A stretch of DNA of 64,000 nt, taken from NCBI GenBank assembly GCA_940671915.1, contig CALNVZ010003434.1:13589155-13653154 (forward strand), given 5' to 3'. Below the pieces are notes generated by a model that saw only the letters and a list, made by a program, of their open reading frames with translations, was not told the origin of the DNA and ran no database searches. Source of the stretch: Paracentrotus lividus. Taxonomy: Eukaryota; Echinodermata; Echinoidea; Camarodonta; Echinidae. The translations under genes were made by a program, and so were the position numbers. Positions 1 through 11,588 of this stretch are shown here, piece by piece. Position 1 is the first letter of the stretch. Each line of letters opens with the position of its first letter.

Positions 1-237
1 TTGTGAATGAACACATGAGAATGTTGATATTCGAGGTCATAATACATGTATTTTCGTTTACAAAATGATGATACAAACAATATGAATTTGAAAAAGTAAT
101 AATTCCTGCAAACAATATCCAGTAAATAGTGAAATCCAGCATTTGATTGTCGTTATTTGATTGAGCCAAGCAGTCGCACTTTTCCATCTGTCCCACAATC
201 CTCCAATCACCTCATCAATTTTGTTCTTTGATTTCAG

Positions 238-356
238 GTTCCGAACTTTACCGAGATGTCAACTGTTCTTGAGAAGTTACAGGAGCGACCTGAGGTCAAG
301 AGGTCAGGAGAGTTCAGGTCAGCTCTTGAGTTTGCAATAGCTGCCATCGCAAATAA
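238..356 (+). CDS. Penultimate coding exon of the left-edge gene
   Basis: 119 nt, 39 codons plus 2 bases, open in one frame only. Acceptor AG at 236-237 after a pyrimidine-rich stretch; donor GTAAGG at 357. Read through without splicing, the frame meets TAA at once (358-360), so the donor must be used to reach the basic tail. Confidence 0.7.
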
Positions 357-3300
357 GTAAGGATATGTTTCTTTCTTGTATAAGGATACAGTCACAACCT
401 TGCCTTAACCCTATTCTGATGGGGGGGGTAATTTGGACCCCCCCCCCGTACAAATCGCAACTGCCGCGCACCACTACAAATCGCGGACCCGGCGCTCTAT
501 GACTTTTTTTTTTTCTAAGTGAACGCAACTTTTGACACCAAATTCGAAAAAAATCGGACACTCCGTTGTCGCCTTACGCAACATTATGTAATCGCATGTC
601 AGGCCAAAATTGAACGAAAATCGTCATTTTGCATGCGTTTGTGTACAAAATGCTGCTTTTCCTAAATTTCTTTATTACACTGATAATTGTGCCTTCTGAG
701 CCTTTTGATTGATTAAATTTATCTTTATATTGATCAAGAAACATTTCTCAAGCATACAAAATTACAAAAACAAAGAAATACATAAAAAAAAAAAAAAAAC
801 AATAGAATTACATAGAAATTCACATAACAATAGAATACAAAAGAATTAATTTGAAATTTCTGAATTTGTCAATTCAATACTGTTGACTTTGCTACTCAGC
901 AATTTTTAGAAAAAAATTGAGCTTCATAACTATGTTTATTAATGAAATATTAAAGATTTCAATAAAAAAGCATCTAATTTGCATACATGAGTATGCATAA
1001 ATTAAATATGTGAATTTCTTTTTCAAAAAAAAATATATCAGCGATACCCATTACATATGCAGCGACGTTCATGCAAAATTTCGCGTCGATCGGACCATCC
1101 GCGGCCGAGATCTCAGGGGGGGGGGGTCAGATTGACCCCCCCCCCCCAGTCAAAATCTCCTCTTGAAAAGCCCAGTCAGAATAGGGTTTAAGTCAAACTT
1201 GTATTGAAGTCATGGAATCGCCTATTTCGAAGACCTTTTCAAGTCATCTTCTCCAAGGATTCTATTGAACTCTTCATACAACAATTTTTTATTTTTTTTA
1301 TAACTTCAACGTTTTCTGTTCAGGCAACAGATTTGAATTGGGCCAGATTGGCTGTATTTTTAGATTTAAGTACAGTTCATTCCCATTATAATGAGGTGCA
1401 CAGCCAATTACCTCTTTATAATGAAATCTCATTATACAGTTTGCATGTAAATGTTTGAAATAAGGCCCAGTGGAAACGCCATATTTCAATGAAATCATGT
1501 GTCTGTGCTCATTACAATGGGAGTGAACTATAATAAGACAAGTTAAATTGTTTTTGTGTGATTTGACCATGCATGATTTCTAAATGACCTTAAAAAGTAA
1601 AGCTTTTTTTTAATAGATCATAGAGTAAATATAAACCCCTCCCAAAAAGTTTCGCAAATCGATTTTGGGCCATGATAACTTTTAAGGTGCGCTTAAGTTA
1701 TTCCTGATTTTCGTACCATTGGGAAGATAATTTATTCACCTTTTTATTGATATCATATTTGTAATGAGTGTGTCATGCTTAAATGCACAGAATATCAGTA
1801 TATGGAGAAAAGTAAAACGTCAAATGTTGTAAAATGCACTTTTATTGATCACCTTGAAGTTCCGCAACTCGACTTTAAACCCTAATAACTTTGGGGGTAA
1901 GTCATAATTTGTATTTAATTTGGACCATTTTCAAGTTCAGTTATTCTTCTTTTTATTGATACCTAATTTGTCATGGTGATGTCATGCCCGGGTAAAGGCA
2001 AAGCGAAAGATAATGTTCAGTTTGAATGTTCTGCCACACGAATTTGAACCTTGATACAATTTGATTTTGGTTTTTATTACTATCAATGTTTATAGCATTG
2101 AAAAGTTCATTTATTCTTCTTTTTATTGATACCCTATTTGCAATGGTAACATCATGTTTGAATGCACATAATTCATGAATATATAGCAAAGTAAAAAGTG
2201 CAAAATGCATTGTTATTGCTCAAATTCAGTAACTCGCAGCGGACAATAACACTCACAATAGGCATTCAATTTCATTGCAACATTTGACTTCTTGACTTGT
2301 CCTAAGATTCAGGTGAACTGTGCATACAAGAACAACAATATTGTTACAATTAGGGTATCATCGAAAAGTGGAATAAATGAGCTTGAAAATGGTATAAAAT
2401 TCAATAAAAATTACAAAATACCTCAAAAGTTACCAGGGCCTAAAGTCGGGATTTGGAATTCAATTTTATCAATAAAAATGCATTTTGCAACATTTGACTC
2501 TTTACTTTTATCCATATTCTGATATTTTGTGCATTTAAGCATGACACAATCATTACAAATAGGATATCAATGAAAAGGGGAATAAATTATCTTTCCAATA
2601 GTGTGAATATCAGGAATAACTAAAGCATATCTGAAAAGTTATCATTGCCTAAAGTCGATTTGCGAAACTTTTTGTTAGGGGTTTAGTAGGAAATTAAAAA
2701 ACAGAACGCTATCCTTTCTGCCGTGCGTGTTACAATAAAATCGCAGGTCAGACCTGAACAGTCTGCTCCGGGTTGGTATATCAATGACCAGTCTGGCGTT
2801 CCCACTGCGGATATTAAACCCAATCTTTACCGCTATCTTGGCAACCTGAATTTGTGGTTGCTATTGACGACGTACAGATACATCTCCACTGAGCTAAATC
2901 AAGTGTTCCATCCTCATAAAAAAATTTTTTAAAGATTAAGTGCAACCGTTCTGAGGTTTCTTACAAATTTGTCCCCCTCAAAACAAACAAGAAAACAAAA
3001 AATAGAATAAGTTCCACATTTTGAACTAATATACCATTGTAAAAGCTTTTAGCAGTCTGCTTTGGCTCGGTTTGTTTCGTGTTTGTTGCTTCAAATTTTG
3101 AGATCCTTTATTCAAGGTTTGGTATAGTTTCTATATCAGTTGGAGAATAATTTCTGTGAACCAACTAATTTAAACCCACATCTTAAACACTAATTTTTGA
3201 TATGATAGTCTCTATATTCCTTCTTCTACTACATTTTACTTTAAACATTTTATCCAAATATTACCTTGATCATTCATGATTATTTTTCTCTATTTATTCT

Positions 3301-3393
3301 TAACATTTCAGGTCAAAAACAAGCAAGAAAGGGAAGAAGAAGAGGAAGAAGTCTAGGAAACGAAGAAGAAGTTTATCAACATCATCTACATAA
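238..3393 (+). CDS. 3' end of an unrecognised gene with a Lys/Arg-rich C-terminus (two exons, 5' partial)
   Basis: Two exons, 238-356 and 3312-3393, join in frame. The first follows a TTTGATTTCAG acceptor and ends at a GTAAGG donor. It is open only in the frame beginning V-P-N-F-T-E-M, because the other two frames hit stops. Its last two bases join the first base after the ATTTCAG acceptor at 3311 to make a Lys codon. The joined tail is about 66 residues: a helix-like stretch rich in Leu, Glu, Ala and Arg, then a very basic run of Lys and Arg, then a Ser/Thr-rich end and TAA at 3391-3393. Basic tails of this type are typical of nuclear or nucleolar proteins, which is an inference. The family was not recognised. 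The intron holds two foldback elements (406-1190 and 1634-2684). Earlier exons lie to the left of the window. Confidence 0.7.
406..1190. mobile_element. Foldback element, about 0.79 kb
   Basis: The left end TTAACCCTATTCTGA recurs inverted at the right end (TCAGAATAGGGTTTA, about 1177-1190). Runs of G and C sit just inside both ends. The interior is AT-rich and has no ORF. It lies in the intron of the left-edge gene. Confidence 0.6.
1372..1533. mobile_element. Short foldback, ACAGTYCAYTCCCATTATAATGAG family
   Basis: ACAGTTCATTCCCATTATAA at the left is answered by an inverted copy (CATTACAATGGGAGTGAACT) about 140 bp later. Related ends occur near 4959-5135, 5285-5417 and 54430-54600. Non-autonomous repeat, no ORF. 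Confidence 0.55.
1634..2684. mobile_element. Foldback element, about 1.05 kb, long arms
   Basis: The left arm (AAACCCCT then AAAAAGTTTCGCAAATCGA) is matched inverted at 2660-2684. The similarity continues inward for roughly 200 bp, including the motif around 1767-1795 against 2532-2560. The interior contains further repeats of a TTTTTATTGATA-type segment. No transposase ORF. Confidence 0.7.
3312..3393 (+). CDS. Terminal coding exon, basic tail
   Basis: Acceptor AG at 3310-3311. The exon encodes a Ser/Lys/Thr lead-in, about 16 residues that are mostly Lys or Arg, then Ser/Leu/Thr and TAA. A short purine-rich tract can look like coding sequence by chance, so support comes from the acceptor and the matching phase with 238-356. 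Confidence 0.65.
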
Positions 3394-3613
3394 GGATATC
3401 ACTGACCTCACAGTAGAGGGAGCAAATTAAACATATTTAGCCAATCATGCAATTATACTATCAATGTCAGATAATGAAATTTTCTTTCCTTTGGTTATGG
3501 AAAATTTTAGTCAATTTCAATTGTCATCCAATGATAGATTTGGTGAATTACTGAAAACTTTACGACACACAAGTCTTCTGCATTGCACTTGTTACGAATG
3601 GTTGGTTTGTGGG

Positions 3614-3624
3614 NNNNNNNNNNN
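3614..3624. other. Assembly gap (11 N)
   Basis: Run of N, 221 bp downstream of the stop of the left-edge gene, within its presumed 3' UTR. ORFs drawn across it are not meaningful. Confidence 1.
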
Positions 3625-4129
3625 TTACCAAGCTCTTACCATTGAAATACAAACAACTTGAAAATGGTGGGCCACATGGGATGCTCAAAACATTTTTAAT
3701 CAGGATTAGTCCATATGCATTTGAAAAGTTATTGCTATATAGGATTTTATCTTTAATTCAATACAATACTCATTCATACTATTCTCGAATGACAAAATAT
3801 ACAATTACAGTTTTATAACACTAACATGTTTCAAAAGATTCAAAATATGATAATAATCAGAAAAAATTCTAGTAGAAGCAATTGTTGATTTTGTGCATAC
3901 GGCCCAATAGCTGAAGTTGAAATGTGCAGATCTAGAATAACCTTAGTGTAATTGCAGAAATTTGGAATATATTTTTAGCAAGAATCTAATCGAGATTATG
4001 TGAAATACAGTCAAATTTCAGGAAGAATTTTTTTCTTGTTCATGTTTGTAAAGTATGTGTACATGAAGATTATGAACCAGCTTGGTGAAAATAGCCCCAG
4101 ATCAGAGAAGTGTAGCGAATATTTACATG

Positions 4130-4443
4130 GTAAATTGCCACTTGGTTTAAACCCACTTTGGCTAATGCCCATTTAGTCTCATCCCACATGGTCTAATTTT
4201 ATTTCGTCTACTACCAGTTTGTCTAATAACCTAATTGCCACTTTGCCTATTTACCATTTTGTCTTATTCCCATTTCGTCTAACATCTGCTAGGTCTTTTC
4301 ATTTGGGTATTAGAAGAAAATACAATTTGGCTATTAATTTGACGAATTGGCAATTTGGCTAAGTGTTCATGAGACCAAATGGGTTAGCCAACATGGTATT
4401 AGACAATCAGGGAATTAGACCAACTGCTGTTAGACCAAGTGGA
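4130..4443. repeat. Foldback array of about 17-bp units (TTTGGTCTAAT family), copy 1
   Basis: The left half is a run of degenerate units of the form CCACTTGGTCTAATNCC at about 17-bp spacing. The right half is a run of the reverse complement (GGNATTAGACCAANTGG). The left end GTAAATTGCCACTTGG matches the reverse complement of the right end of the copy at 24690-25092. No coding potential. Confidence 0.75.
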
Positions 4444-4958
4444 TATAATGCTTTATAAACTCCCCATCCCTTAGTTTAGTTCCAACATACTGCCATTGAA
4501 GGCAGTAGATCAAGGTCAGATTGTATTGCATAAAAAGGTATAGCATTTCAATCAAAGTAGTGTCAGCATTTTATCTTGTAAATTTGGTAAGAAATTGCTA
4601 CATTCAGGCACATTTGAATTCATAAACTTTTCTCAGGACTTTAAGCCATGCTGATATCACGTTAGTTTTAACAAAAACAGAAAGTAAGATAAAAGAATCT
4701 GTAAAAGTTCAAGGTACAAAATAAATACTAAAAATTCTGATTTCACTGGTTGTAGTTGTAATAATTTTACAGCTTCCTAACTTTGTTATCCTTTATCAGA
4801 TCTACCTCAAATTTTTTATAAGGATCCCATGAAATTAATTTCATACCCTGTAAATGCTTTCCAAATTATGAATTTATTTTCCTTGTTGGCATTACTAATT
4901 GTCATATTTTAGTCTTCCATTCATTACCAACATTGCTCAATAAGTTATCAATACAGTC

Positions 4959-5135
4959 TGTCCCTGTTATAGCAAGCATAGGTACAGCACGATTTTGTCA
5001 TAATGAAGCAATTCTCCCAGGCCCAATTGTAAACATGTGCACTCGCATCTCTGTCCATGTAGTACAATGAGATTTTGTTTATAATGAGGTTTTCTTGGTC
5101 CTTAGCACCTTATTATAAGAGGAGTGGACTGTATT
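4959..5135. mobile_element. ACAGTCCACTCC-family repeat
   Basis: Begins near ACAGTCTGTCCCTGTTATAG and closes with GGAGTGGACTGTATT, an inverted counterpart. A second related segment follows at about 5285-5417 (CAATCCACTCCCATTACAAT to GGAATGGATTG). Both are diverged copies of the family also seen at 1372 and 54430. Confidence 0.45.
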
Positions 5136-5418
5136 TATAACAAATTATGAGGAAATACAATTTAGTTCCTAAATAGAGCAACCCTTCTCGGCCCCATGCC
5201 AAAAGGGCCTTAGCGTTTTTAAGATGTGTACAATATGAATGGCCTTTAAAAATGTTAAGGCCCTTCTGGCATGAGGCCGACGTTATGATAAGTACAATCC
5301 ACTCCCATTACAATTAGCACAGTTACAAGATTTTGATATTTACTAGGCAGTTCTCCCTGGCCTGTTTTCAAACATGTCTCTGTCTCAAGCACTATTGTGA
5401 ACAGGAATGGATTGCTTA

Positions 5419-5732
5419 GGGTGCTATCTCACTTCGCGGAGACGTCTCCGCAACAATAAAAATCCGTCTCCGCGACGGGTAAAAAGTATTAGAGACGTCT
5501 CCGAGACGTCTCCTCGACAGTTTATGAAAAAAAATCTGAAGTAGTCCCAAATCCGTCTCCGATAATCAGGAGACGTTTCCGCGACAATTGATGAAATTTC
5601 GGAGACGGATTTGGGACTACTTCAGACTTTTTTCATAAATTGTCGCGGAGATGTCTCTAATACTTTTTATCCTTCGCGGAGACGGATTTTTATTCTGTCG
5701 CAGAGACGTCTCCGCGAAGTGAGATAGCACCC
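5419..5732. mobile_element. 314-bp near-palindromic MITE with TTA target duplication (Harbinger-like)
   Basis: Starts GGGTGCTATCTCACTTCGCG and ends with its near-exact reverse complement, flanked by TTA at 5416-5418 and 5733-5735. Repeated GAGACGTCTCCG blocks fill both arms and the whole element can fold on itself. TTA duplications and GGG ends are typical of PIF/Harbinger elements, so the assignment is by family knowledge. A related, end-truncated copy is at 52708-53024. Confidence 0.8.
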
Positions 5733-6142
5733 TTAACAATAGCAATGTTTCATAAATAAACGAGGAATTCAGCTTAATGGGAATTGACTCTATTGTTTTA
5801 AACAATAGTTTTTTTGTCCCTAGGTGTACAAAACAGATATATACATGTATGTACCCTATATCGATATTATCTATTACAGATTATTACTTTAAACAATGTC
5901 TAAATAAATGAGACTTTGTATTGAGGAAATATACATCAGTGCACAATGAATTTCTTTGTTTTGATTAATCATGGTGTTCTGTTGTTCTGGTAAGCATCAA
6001 GTTTTCTATAAAAATAATTGGTTATTTGAAGCAAATGAAGGATCAATGGAAAGGTGCTGAGTGCTTGAATAAATTAGCTTGAAATTATGACCCCACTACA
6101 AAGTCCCCCCCCCCCCCCTTCTCTCTCTCTCTCTCTCTCTTA

Positions 6143-6340
6143 AGGGCCTGTCCCACAGGCGGCGGTCGTTGTGGCGACAACCTGATAATTTCATAATTAT
6201 AAGGAGTTTATCTTTAAAAAGGCGATTATAAACCTACATACGACTCTATCTAAGCTAGGTTGCAACAACTTGCTACTACACTCACAACAGCAAGATCGCC
6301 AGTTGTTGCAGCAACGATCGCCTCCAGTGGGACAGCCCCT
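6143..6340. mobile_element. Foldback MITE, AGGGCCTGTCCCACAG family, short copy
   Basis: Left end AGGGCCTGTCCCACAGG preceded by TTA. Right end is GATCGCCTCCAGTGGGACAG followed by a damaged terminus running into CT repeats. Interior motifs GTTGTGGCGACAACCT and GCAACGATCGCC match the longer copy at 54718-55554. Confidence 0.7.
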
Positions 6341-7751
6341 TCTCTCTCTCTCTCGCTATTTTCATGTAATGCTCATGGAAGATACAATACATCTCTCTCT
6401 TTCTGTCTCTGTCTCTCCCTATCTATATATATCTTCTTTCTCTCTTTCTCTCGCTGTTTTCATGCTTATTGAAGATACAATACAATGATATATACAACCA
6501 AAATTATAAAAATCAGCAAAGAACCATATAATAACATTACAGTATTCATGTACTACTTGTATTAGGCCTGACGACAGTATAATTTTGAGCAAATATAATG
6601 TAGCTTCTTTGTCCAAGCTAAAATGCATCGTAATCTTTCTAGCGTCAAACACTGATCATTGTTTATTTATTACGATCTGTAGCTTTAAAGTATTCATGAC
6701 AAGTATAAGAAAAGATATCTTTCCAAATATCCTGTTAATCCACGATATGACACGATTTGATCTTGGCAACGGTCCATGAATTCAAGTTACTATGACAACA
6801 GAAACACTTAGCACGCGCAAGTTTGACTTTAATACTTAGACACGTAACTCAACAGAATATCACTCTGGAACAATGTCTTGTGATTATACGATAACAATAT
6901 TATAGAGGATGATTTAAGGAGATGAAAAATATGTACATCAGTCCGTGATATAAAAATTTGATAAATTAGTAGGCCTGTGCTTAGCATCATTTTTCTTTTG
7001 AAAATCTCATACTTCTTTTCGTTCTTTCACAATTGTTAGAGAAGTTAATCCCGTGAAGCAATCTTTTAGTATAGGTTTTCCCGGCCATTTTCATCCCCCA
7101 TTCACTCAATTACATGTGCGGAGCATTCAATTTAGCTCATTTTTTGGCCTGTGCTTAAACCGGCATTTCAATATCGCACTTTAGAAATTCAACTTAATGT
7201 GAACAGCGACGGAAAAGGTACTTTAGTCAATCAAAGACGTACAAAATTCGCCTATTTCACAATGGTGATATTCATTTTCACATTTAATGTAAACAAGAGC
7301 TAATTTGTACTTATTTGTATTTTCTATTTCATTTTAAAGCTATCTATTTAATGCAAAACGTAGTCAGTTTCACCAAGTATGGTATATGGTGTTCTAACGC
7401 ATGATTTGATAATTGCCAAAGAAAGTATGTATCGTGCACATCTGTTTCAACTCGGCCTACGGCCTCGGTGAAATAAATGTGCCCTCGGGATAATTTAGTA
7501 TTTGGAGTTCACATAGTCAGTAATGTTGAATTAATAGAGCATGTACTATTTATTATAGTAAATAGACCCCTAAATCTTTGACCTTGCCTAATCTGGTTTT
7601 ATCTTTGTCAATGTTTGTCAAACTTTTGGTGCTAATTAAGCTATTGTGACGTATATTGTTGCTCCGCGTATCTATTGTTGTGCGCACCATTTTACTGTTA
7701 TTACGCGCTAGCGCAACAAGGCAGTCGATTTCACCATTCATTTTAACACAG

Positions 7752-7818
7752 GTAAAAACCGTTCAATATAACAAAAAAACCGTTCAATATAACAAAAACC
7801 GTTCAATATAACAAAAAC
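7752..7818 (+). repeat. Minisatellite, 3 copies of about 21 bp
   Basis: Three near-identical units containing CCGTTCAATATAACAAAA in direct order. Confidence 0.85.
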
Positions 7819-8002
7819 GTGAATGACACGTGACATCATTTCAACCAATCACAACTCTTAAAATACGACCACTATTTACTATAACTGAATATGATGAATC
7901 ATATTCATCACCATATCCCACATATAGATTCTGATAAACAATCAACACTTCCGGTATAGGCCATGAAGATGGAGAGAGATCGAGATGAACGCATCACCCT
8001 TG

Positions 8003-8149
8003 TCTCTCCATTCCTCTCCAGGGCAATGACGTTATAGCAATGTTATATGTATATATTTTGTTTCATTATATAATTTTATTTCATAATCTTTCTTTATTGA
8101 TTATCATTTTCGGAAATGTAGGGACATATGCCTGAAAAGGACTCCATGC

Positions 8150-8212
<63 letters not shown>

Positions 8213-8450
8213 CGTTTTTACTTACTCTCTCTTTCTTTTGAATATGATATAATACGGCGTGGATGGCCCTCCATACGCACCACCCTCTCCATTCCTCTTC
8301 AGGGAAATGACGTAATGGCAATGTTATTTGTATCATATATTCATTATTTAATTTTCATTTCATAATCCTCCTTCATTTATTCATGTTCTGAAATGTATAA
8401 ATATGTGCCAGCAAACAAATGCTCCATACTTCATTATTTTTCTTTCATAT
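8003..8450 (+). repeat. Direct duplication, period about 281 bp
   Basis: TTCCTCTCCAGGGCAATGAC at 8011 recurs as TTCCTCTTCAGGGAAATGAC at 8292, with similarity continuing for roughly 150 bp. The CT microsatellite lies between the copies. Confidence 0.65.
8157..8209 (+). repeat. (CT)n microsatellite
   Basis: Uninterrupted CT dinucleotides over about 53 bp. Confidence 0.98.
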
Positions 8451-9279
8451 ATTTTCTTTTCTTAATTTTATTCATTCTCTCTGTTTTGTTTTGTTTTTCT
8501 TTTTAAATTTTATTTTTAGATATACTATACGCATTTTCCATCAATTGATGTGTATTAACGAGCATACGGGAACGAGCATATAGCATGAATTTGAATGAAC
8601 ACGTGTTAATTTGAAATATCCACTGGTGAATTTGAATGTCAAAACCTAGCGCAAATTCTCGCTGGCTCGAAATTGATTACACCTAATGACATTTTTGTTT
8701 GATCGAGTCTTTTATGAAATCGAAATAAAGGAAATGAAATTGAACGTTTTCTTTATCTAATTGAAGTAAGGGGTTAATGGAACATTCAATTTCGCTTGAA
8801 ATTGAATAAATATTCGTGAAACCGACTGCATGGAGGATGAAAATGGCCGGGAAAACCTATAATATTTACATTGATAATGATCAAACTCTTATTTCAATAT
8901 AATGGTGACTAATTAAAATAATTTAATTGTTTAACATACATATGAAGATGAAATTAAAGTTTTAAAACTACATGTACATCGGTGGGTCCAGAATTTGAAA
9001 AATAGGGGGCTTCAGCCTCCGCTTTTTCAGTAAAAAATGTATTCAGTATTAAAACGCGAAAATTATCATCTATTTGTGATTTTTGGCCTGTTCAGCCCCT
9101 CCCTCCCCTTGTGACTCAGCCCCTCCACTTTCATAAATGCTCTGCGGCCCCTGTCTTATCGATTTATCTTAGTGAATTATAAGTTGACATATCGGACAAA
9201 AATGATCTACAATGTTTCAACTGGACACGAGTCAAAATGCATTATATTTGAAAGACGCTTTTCTGCGGTAATTATAATA

Positions 9280-9737
9280 TAGGTTTTCCCGGCCAATTTC
9301 ATACATTTATCATCCGTTTTTATTTAATGTGTATTCAGATTCGCGTGTTTGATGCGACAGACTGACTTTAGTCAAACAAATTCGCGTTCATGCTCTCAGC
9401 TTCGTTTTTAGGCACATAAAGTAATAGTTGCAAAGTTCAAATTTTGGATATAGGCATTTAATTTCATTATTTGTGCATTCAAATTAGTGCAAATTTGAGT
9501 ATACGGAATGAAATGTCGACAGGATGAAAACGAATTTGAATAGTTATTGCCGAATGTATATGCTTATTATGTAGATTAGAATGCGCAAATACAAAATCGA
9601 TCACAACAATCGTTAATTTTGATGATCGAATACGATTTTGACTGGCAAAATTTCGATGCAGCAGCGTTTTTTCCGAAAATGAACGCCTCTAATATGCAAC
9701 TGAATGACAAAACAATGAAATTGGCCGGGAAAACCTA
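9280..9737. mobile_element. TAGGTTTTCCCGGCC-TIR element (458 bp)
   Basis: Ends TAGGTTTTCCCGGCCAATTT and its reverse complement, each bordered by TA (9278-9279 and 9738-9739). It ends 90 bp from exon 5 of the predicted minus-strand secreted-protein gene. Confidence 0.8.
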
Positions 9738-9827
9738 TAATTACAAATACGATAAGTTAAGATGATGACTTGGTGAAAGTTATTCTCATTCAAAATAAAG
9801 CGCCCCAGCTCTGATGATTCTCATGAA

Positions 9828-9940
9828 TCAAAAGAAAAATGAGAATTTTCTTGGGACGGTGACCTTGATGAGAGATGGACGAAATCGACATTTCATCATG
9901 GTCTTGACATCGACCAGGTGACCCTTGAATGGTGACGTAT
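9828..9940 (-). CDS. Exon 5, terminal coding exon of the secreted-protein gene
   Basis: Acceptor GTCCCCCTCAG directly before 9940; stop TGA at 9828-9830. Encodes 37 residues with Cys118 and a basic/aromatic end. The phase matches exon 4 and the joined codon completes sequon N-D-T. The exon lies in a 271-bp non-repetitive island between two MITEs of the same TIR family (9280-9737 and 10009-10180), so a different last exon is possible. Confidence 0.5.
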
Positions 9941-11546
9941 CTGAGGGGGACAATGATCAAGGCAATGAGATTTCAAAAATAAAAGGGAAAATGGTCTCTT
10001 TATTTGTATAGGTTTTCCCGGTCAATTTTTAACTCTTTGCAATTGAATTCGTTAATGTTTCTTCAACTAACGTAAACGAATTTTATTGCAGGTTTTTAAT
10101 CGCGATCACATTTTGGACGAAATTGATTGAAGGAAATGTAAAATTGAATGTAGATACTTTGAACTTGACCGGGAAACCTATATTATTTTATTTGGGGAAT
10201 ATCAAATCGTACAATGACATCGACCTGAGTTACATTGTATCATAAAATTGATATCATTTAATATATAACATTATCAAAATCAGACACAGTGGGTGGATCC
10301 AGGATTTCGAAATAGAAGGAGGGGGGGCAGAAGGTATGTACGTTCAATGTGTGATTCTAAAAAGGGGGACGTGCGCCCCTCGCGCCCCGCCTGGATCAGC
10401 CACTTATACAATTTGATGTCTGTATCAAATACCAAAGAATAGAATAAAGTTAGATGTCCCTGACTATTTACAATATATATATATACAGAGTGAGTCAATA
10501 AAAATGTCCCATCATTTTGAAGGTGTCCTGTGAAAAGTATGAACATTCAATCATGGGTTTCATGATATGTCTTGGTAAAGTAATCTTCCTAGATTATGTT
10601 GGTACCATTTTAATGAATGTTTGGAACGTAGTACTTCTCTAGCAACTGTTTGTGAGTGTGAGTGTGAGTGAGGGTGTGCGTGTATGTGTGTGGGTGTGTT
10701 TGTTAAGGGTGTGTGTGTGTCCTTGTATGGATGAGATATAGTATGTACGTATGTATGTGTGTGTGGAGGGTGTATGTGGGTGTGTGTGGTGAGGGTGTGG
10801 GTGTGTATGTGCTTTATGTATGTGCAAATGAGGGTACGTATGGGTTTGTGTCTTTGTGCGTGCACATAAATAATAAATTCTCAATTTGTTTATTCTTCAC
10901 CCAGCCACTTGGCGCAGGTGAGATTTTACCGTTTTCTGAAGATTGTCTGTTATTCAGTCATGCGTGCAAAGATCGAAATGAAAATTGTACCAACATATGC
11001 TTGGAGGTTTACTCTACCAAGACATATCATAAAACCCATGATTAAATATTCATACTTTTCACAAGACAGCTTCAAATTGATGGGACATTTTTATTGACTC
11101 ACTCTGTATATTCACACATATGCTGACAAAATCAATCCAGGATAATCATGATTGAATAAAACTCACCATTTCGACAAATGTTGATAATTTCCCTGTACCT
11201 TCCGAAGCAAGCGATGAGTCCCTTTGGTGCCAGACCTCTCCCGGTCCCAAACGACAGACAGAGATCACTCATACCACGCTCACGTACACACTCTAAATTG
11301 TACAAAAAAAATCATCTTGAAAATAAACAGCATAATGCAGGAAGCCAAAAATTTAGAGAAGAGTGCCCATAATCGGCCTTTGCCCTCCCCCTGTCCCCGA
11401 AAAAAGTTTTTTTTATTTTTTATTTGAAATAGGATAAAATAGATAAATGGCCGATCCGAGTACAATAGGATTTAACCCCCCCCCACCCCATGGCTGTAAT
11501 TTGCATAAAGACGAAGGGACACCCCCCAAAAAAAAAAAAATAAATA

Positions 11547-11588
<42 letters not shown>

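Larger units (their letters stand above)
7072..8859. mobile_element. TAGGTTTTCCCGGCC-TIR element, long copy (1.79 kb)
   Basis: Inverted ends of about 25 bp beginning TAGGTTTTCCCGGCCATTTT, with TA on both sides (7070-7071 and 8860-8861). Inside are a 3-copy minisatellite, a 281-bp direct duplication, a CT microsatellite and a further inverted pair (TATTTACTATAA). No transposase ORF. Two shorter relatives with the same ends follow at 9280-9737 and 10009-10180. Confidence 0.75.

Noticed and set aside
3464..3818. ORFs spanning the N gap
   Set aside because: Partly translated through unknown bases and lying downstream of the stop of the left-edge gene, in probable UTR.
10560..11045. His/Thr-rich and Val/Cys-rich ORFs on both strands
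   Set aside because: Translation of the TG/CA low-complexity tract at the centre of a foldback element.
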